From assembly GCA_903813345.2 (NCBI GenBank), contig CAIIXF020000011.1:8652842-8716841 (forward strand): a DNA stretch of 64,000 bases, read 5' to 3'. Of this stretch, positions 51,801 to 57,800 are shown piece by piece (the first letter of the stretch is position 1; each line of letters opens with the position of its first letter). The notes beneath the pieces are model-generated. The model was not told the origin of the DNA and did no database searches. It was given only the letters and a program-made list of their open reading frames with translations. The position numbers and the translations under genes were made by a program. The stretch comes from Owenia fusiformis (Eukaryota > Annelida > Polychaeta > Sabellida > Oweniidae).

Positions 51801-54800
51801 AGTAGTAGCCATTCCATAGGCTATAATGGCGAAATGCTCTTATTATTAGTATGTCTATCAAACATATTCTCTAAGAGTACTCTTTATTAGTATGTCAATC
51901 AATCATATACTCTAAGAGTACTCTTTATTAGTATGTCAATCAAACATATTCTCTAAGAGTACTCTTTATTAGTATGTCAATCAAACATATACTCTAATAG
52001 TCCTCTTTATTAGTATGTCAATCAAACATATTCTCTAAGAGAACTCTTTATTAGTATGTCAATCAAACATATACTCTAAGAGTACTCTTTATTAGTATGT
52101 CAATCAAACATATTCTCTAAGAGTACTCTTTATTAGTATGTCAATCAAACATATATTCTAAAAGTACTCTTTATTAGTATATCAATCAAACATATGTTCT
52201 AAGAGTACTCTTTATTAGTATGTCAATCAAACATATACTCTAAGAGTACTCTTTATTAGTATGTCAATCAAACATATTCTCTAAGAGTACTCTTTATTAG
52301 TATGTCAATCAAACATATATTCTAAAAGTACTCTTTATTATCCCATCGAACGAAGTTCGGAGGGATATAGGGAACGCCTCCGTCCGTCCGTCCGTCCGTC
52401 CGTACGTACGTCCGTACGTACGTCCGTCTGTCCGTCCGTCCGGGCAATAACTCAAATACCGTTCGCCCGATTTTATTCATATTTTGTACACATATACCCT
52501 ATGGGGGTAGAAGTTCTGCTCGAAAGCCAATTTTCAAAATGGCCGCTCATTTAAAAATGGCGGCCATTTTAGTGCCGATTTTACAGTAATTTAGGTGCAA
52601 TATGTAAAACTGTAATAGCAATATGTTTTAAATGTAAAAAAATTATATAGGACATTAATAAAGCTGGAAATGTAGATATTAAAAAAGCACATGGCAGCCA
52701 TCTTGAAAAATGGCGGCCTTTACTCGTTGTTTTACGATTTTTCCTGTAACTCGAAAAGTGGTAGAGCGATTTTGTTCATATTTGGTATGTGAATACGTAT
52801 AAGCATGGCACACTGTCCAATGACACTTTTGGTAGAGGGCGGTCATTTTTCAAAATGGCCGCCATTTTAACGTATTTTACTATAACTCGAAAAGTAGTGG
52901 AGCGATTTTTTTCATATTCGGTATGTGAATACTGTAAGCATGGGACACTGTCTAATGACACTTTTGTTTGAAGGTGGCCATTTTGAAAAATGGCGGACAT
53001 TTTGAAAAATGGCTGCCATTTTGATAAATGGCTGCCATTTTAACTTATTTTACTATAACTCGAAAAGTAGTGGAGCGATTTTGTTCATATTTGGTACGTG
53101 AATACGTATAAGCATGGCACACTGTCTAATGACACTTTTGGTAGAAGGCGGCCATTTTTCAAAATGGCCGCCATTTTAACGTATTTTACTATAACTGGAA
53201 AAGTAGTGGAGCGATTTTGTTCATATTTGGTATGTGAATACTATAAGCATGGCACACTGTCTAATGAGACTTTTGGTAGAAGGCGGCCATTTTGAAAAAT
53301 GGCCGCCATTTTAACGTATTTTACTATAACTCGAAAAGTAGTAGAGCGATTTTGTTCATATTTGGTATGTGAATATTATAAGCATGGCACACTGTCTTAT
53401 GACACTTTTGGTAGAAGGTGCCCGTTTTGAAAAATGTTCGATGGGATTCGCTACGCTTTGGCGTTGCCGTTGTTCTGGTTAGTATATCAATCAAACATAT
53501 GTTCTAAGAGTACTCTTTATTAGTATGTCAATCAAACATATTCTCTAAGAGAACTCTTTATTAGTATGTCAATCAAACATATACTCTAAGAGTACTCTTT
53601 ATTAGTATGTCAATCAAACATATTCTCTAAGAGTACTCTTTATTAGTATGTCAATCAAACATATATTCTAAAAGTACTCTTTATTAGTATATCAATCAAA
53701 CATATGTTCTAAGAGTACTCTTTATTAGTATGTCAATCAAACATATATTCTAAAAGTACTCTTTATTAGTATATCAATCAAACATATGTTCTAAGAGTAC
53801 TCTTTATTAGTATGTCAATCAAACATATATTCTAAAAGTACTCTTTATTAGTATATCAATCAAACATATGTTCTAAGAGTACTCTTTATTAGTATGTCAA
53901 TCAAACATATTCTTCTTAAATAGAACATAACACACACAGCCTTTGAATCATCTGACATGAGTGTTCCCAAGTGTATCAAATGAAGCCATGTCCTATGAAA
54001 CTATCTGAAGGTTTTCAAATTAACCATGAAGCAAAGAAATGAGACATTACAATGTATTTGGACAGGCATATGGCTGAATTGATTATTTTCTACTTTCCAT
54101 TCAGGTGAGCACAAGTGAACTGAGGAAGATATTTGAGAAGTTTGGCTCTATGACAATAGCAAGACGTTGGGGAAGACAGCAGGATAAGTTTGCCCATGTA
54201 CTATTTGAGACACAGGAGGGGAGAGACCTCGTCTTTAAGCAACATGTAAGTTCATATACACCATGGTACAGGTGACCGGAAAAAAAGGAGACCATTGAAG
54301 TAATCAATTTCTCCTAAACTAGACAAGTGCCATCAATGAAATTTTGCATACACTGGAACAGTTATATGGAAATTTGTTACTGAAGGTTTCAATACAAGCA
54401 TTCAACTGGTTCAGGAGCTATGATCATTTACATAACATGCTCCAAATAGGCACAATTGAGACCAACGCAGAGTTGGATTCATATGGCAAACTACCCTTAC
54501 ATGTTCTGCCCTCTATGGCATTATTATGGCATTACATATAGCAGTGATTGCCTTCTTTAGGTCAACAATAGTCTGAGGATTGTTTTGGTATAGATTGTCT
54601 TTCAAATATCCATACAAAAAGAAATCAGCAGGATTCAAGTCTAGGCTGTAATGGCAATGAAGGGTTATCTGACATGTGGTTCATCATCCTGTTGCCAAAG
54701 TGCTGATTTACCAAATCTTAAGAGTCACTTTAGGTATTGGGCATAGTGCCATGTTACTAAAACCACTATATGGCACAATTAAATCCCATATGAAAACCAA

Positions 54801-57800
54801 GGGCTGCCCAAAACCTCCTTAGGATGATACTGTAACTGAGTGGGACCACTGAGTCAGAAGCCATAGGTCAGATAAGCTTCGTCTCCATACACCTCAAATT
54901 TGAATCCACCTGATTTCTTTTTGTGGGGCAATTTGAAAGACAATGTGTACCAAAACAATCCTGAGACAATTGCTGACCTAAAGGTGGCAATAAATGCTAA
55001 ATGTAATGCCATAACAAGGTCGGAATATGTAAGGGTATTTGCCAAATGTATCCAGCTCTGCGTTGGTCTCAATTGCGCCTATTTGGAGCATGTTATGTAA
55101 ATGATCATAGCTCCTGAACCAGTTGACTGCTTGTATTGACACTTTCAGGAACAAATTTCATAGAACTGTCCTGATGTATGCAAAATTTCATTGATGTCAC
55201 TAGTCTATTTTAGGAGATATTGCCTATTTCAATGGTCTCCTTTTTTTCCGGTATATAGAATACAAGAACAAAATTATGAACCCTTTCGAACAATGTCCAA
55301 CACATTGATTTTTTTCTTCCTGTACAATGTCCTGCTTTATGTGAAATATGCAAACACATTCTCTCCTCTCATACAAGCTCCTACATATCCAACCTGCAAC
55401 AATACCATATTGTACCAGTACTGTTTTGGCTTTAGGACCATTACGGTACCATTATATATGGTACTGTGCACTCAAACAGTACCATATGGTACCTTGAATC
55501 CGTTACGGTGTTGTATGTTACCTTACATCACCATGATTTTAGAGAGCGGATTGAGGGTGTATTATACGTGAAATATTTAAGAAATATAGACCAAAAAGCA
55601 GGGGTTATATCGTCGAATAGACCCCGCAGGGCTAGGCACAAACGTTTTTGTTTTTGTGCCTAGCCCCAAGGAGTGTATTCGACGATATTACCCCTGCTCT
55701 GAGGTCTATATTACGATTCGAACATGAAAACTCTCCAAATTGTTTCGAATATTCATCATGATCCGCCATTACTACGACCCACCGTTATGACGTCACACAT
55801 TACACGCATTAACTGGGTTATTGATCTTGAATATAACCCAGCTGAAGCATTGACTTTGTTTACAGTTTGTAGAAGGCGTGAATACAGTCATGTTCGAATT
55901 ATCATTAATTCATTCTTATTTCGACGATATTACCCCTGCTCTGAGCTCTATATTACGATTCGAACATGAAAACTCTCCAAATTGTTTCGAATATTCATCA
56001 TGGTCCGCCATTACTACGACCCACCGTTATGACGTCACACATTACACATATTAACTGGGTTATTGATCTCGAATATAACCCAGCTGAAGCATTGACTTTG
56101 TTTACAGTTTGTAGAAGGCGTGAATACAGTCATGTTCGAATTATCATTAATTCATTCTTATTTCGACGATATTACCCCTGCTCTGAGGTCTATATTACGA
56201 TTCGAACATGAAAACTCTCCAAATTGTTTCGAATATTCATCATGGTCCGCCATTACTACGACCTACCGTTATGACGTCACACATTACACGTATTAACTGG
56301 GTTATTGATCTCGAATATAACCCAGCTGAAGCATTGACTTTGTTTACAGTTTGTAGAAGGCTTGAATACAGTCATGTTCGAATCTCATTTAATCAATCTT
56401 TTACATTTTCAGCCGGGTAAGATGTTTATTAAAAACCAGACACATAAAATCAGTAAACGTATGTTGGATCCACATGAACCAGACTACCAGCCGAAGCATG
56501 TAAGTATTAGCTTATATAATGCACTTTTATGGGACTCTTAATGCACTTATTGTATAAGTAGTCATTTTGCCTAATCATTTAATTTGCCTACAGTGTATTT
56601 CCTAATTTTTGCCAGGTTTCGAAAAATTAAATGTTGGAAATATTATCTTCATAACGTTATCCAATGGGAAGTTTCTTGTCATTAGGAAAATTAGAATTAG
56701 GAAAATTATAAAAGACCATTCGGCAAATTAAGCACTTGGATAAAATACCACTTATATAGTATGTCTTTATTAAATTCAACTCAAATGTATTTAAGTACAG
56801 ATTGCAACATTTATTTTCAAATGAAAACCTGATTTAGGAAAACATATTTTTGTTGGGATTTGTGACTTCCAGCTGTTGAAAACAAACAAGAACTTATTGG
56901 ATGAAGAATGCAGTGATTGCAATGCATTGGGTGCTTGCAAATGCATCAAGTGATTGCAAATGCATTGGTTGATTGCAATGCATTTGGTGCTTGCAAATGC
57001 ATTGAGTGTTTGCAAATGGATTGGGTGATTGTTTTTTTGTTTAAGTTCTTTATTTTCTGAACAGTATAGTTTATGTCAGTGATGTTTGGACATCATGCTG
57101 AACTTTAACCCTTTGCTTCCCACATTGTTTTCAGCAATATATTGCTTATTCCCGTATTGTTTTGGTTCAGAGTAAATTTGAACCAAAGCGCTTAATTAAA
57201 TTATTTAATTGTTTTGTAGCGCTTCAGTTCAGTTTATATACAGTTGAAAAAGGATCCAGACAGGATCCGAAACGTCCTGTTTAGTAAAATAAAGGTTGTG
57301 AAAAGAAGAAAAAATAGTTTTGTGATCATCACAATGGCCCTGGTTAAAGATTTTGTGTGATGAGATGAGGCCCTCCCAGGTTTCTCATATACATATTTTC
57401 ACAATCAAATGTGAAAATAAATGTCTGGATTCTTTGGAATGAATAAGAAATGAATGAAACAAGCATATGATATCATATTTAATAAGGGTATGACATGTGA
57501 CTTTTTAGAAACATATTCAGGAGGTTGGAGCGGGGACATCTCAGAGAGCATCTGCAGCTATAGCAGGGCCCAGTGCTAGCAACCAGTACAGAGGTCTGAC
57601 CACCAGTGTCAATGACATCATCAACAAGCTGCGCTCGCACCCTCAGTTCAGCCCCTTGGTGTCAGGTATGAGTCCAGAGAGCCTGGGAATAGCTGCTGGG
57701 GTGCTACATAACCTGGGGGCAGACAGTCTGGAGAGACTGGCACAAGGGGACACAGAGATCCTCGGACACATCCAATTAAGTATGGCAGAACTAGAGAAGA

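Noticed and set aside
51843-53925. CRISPR-like regular repeats
   Set aside because: The 41-bp units are directly adjacent with no variable spacers, and the genome is animal.
55724-56420. Three near-identical 70-81-codon frames
   Set aside because: Each equals one 242-bp satellite unit; no evidence of translation.
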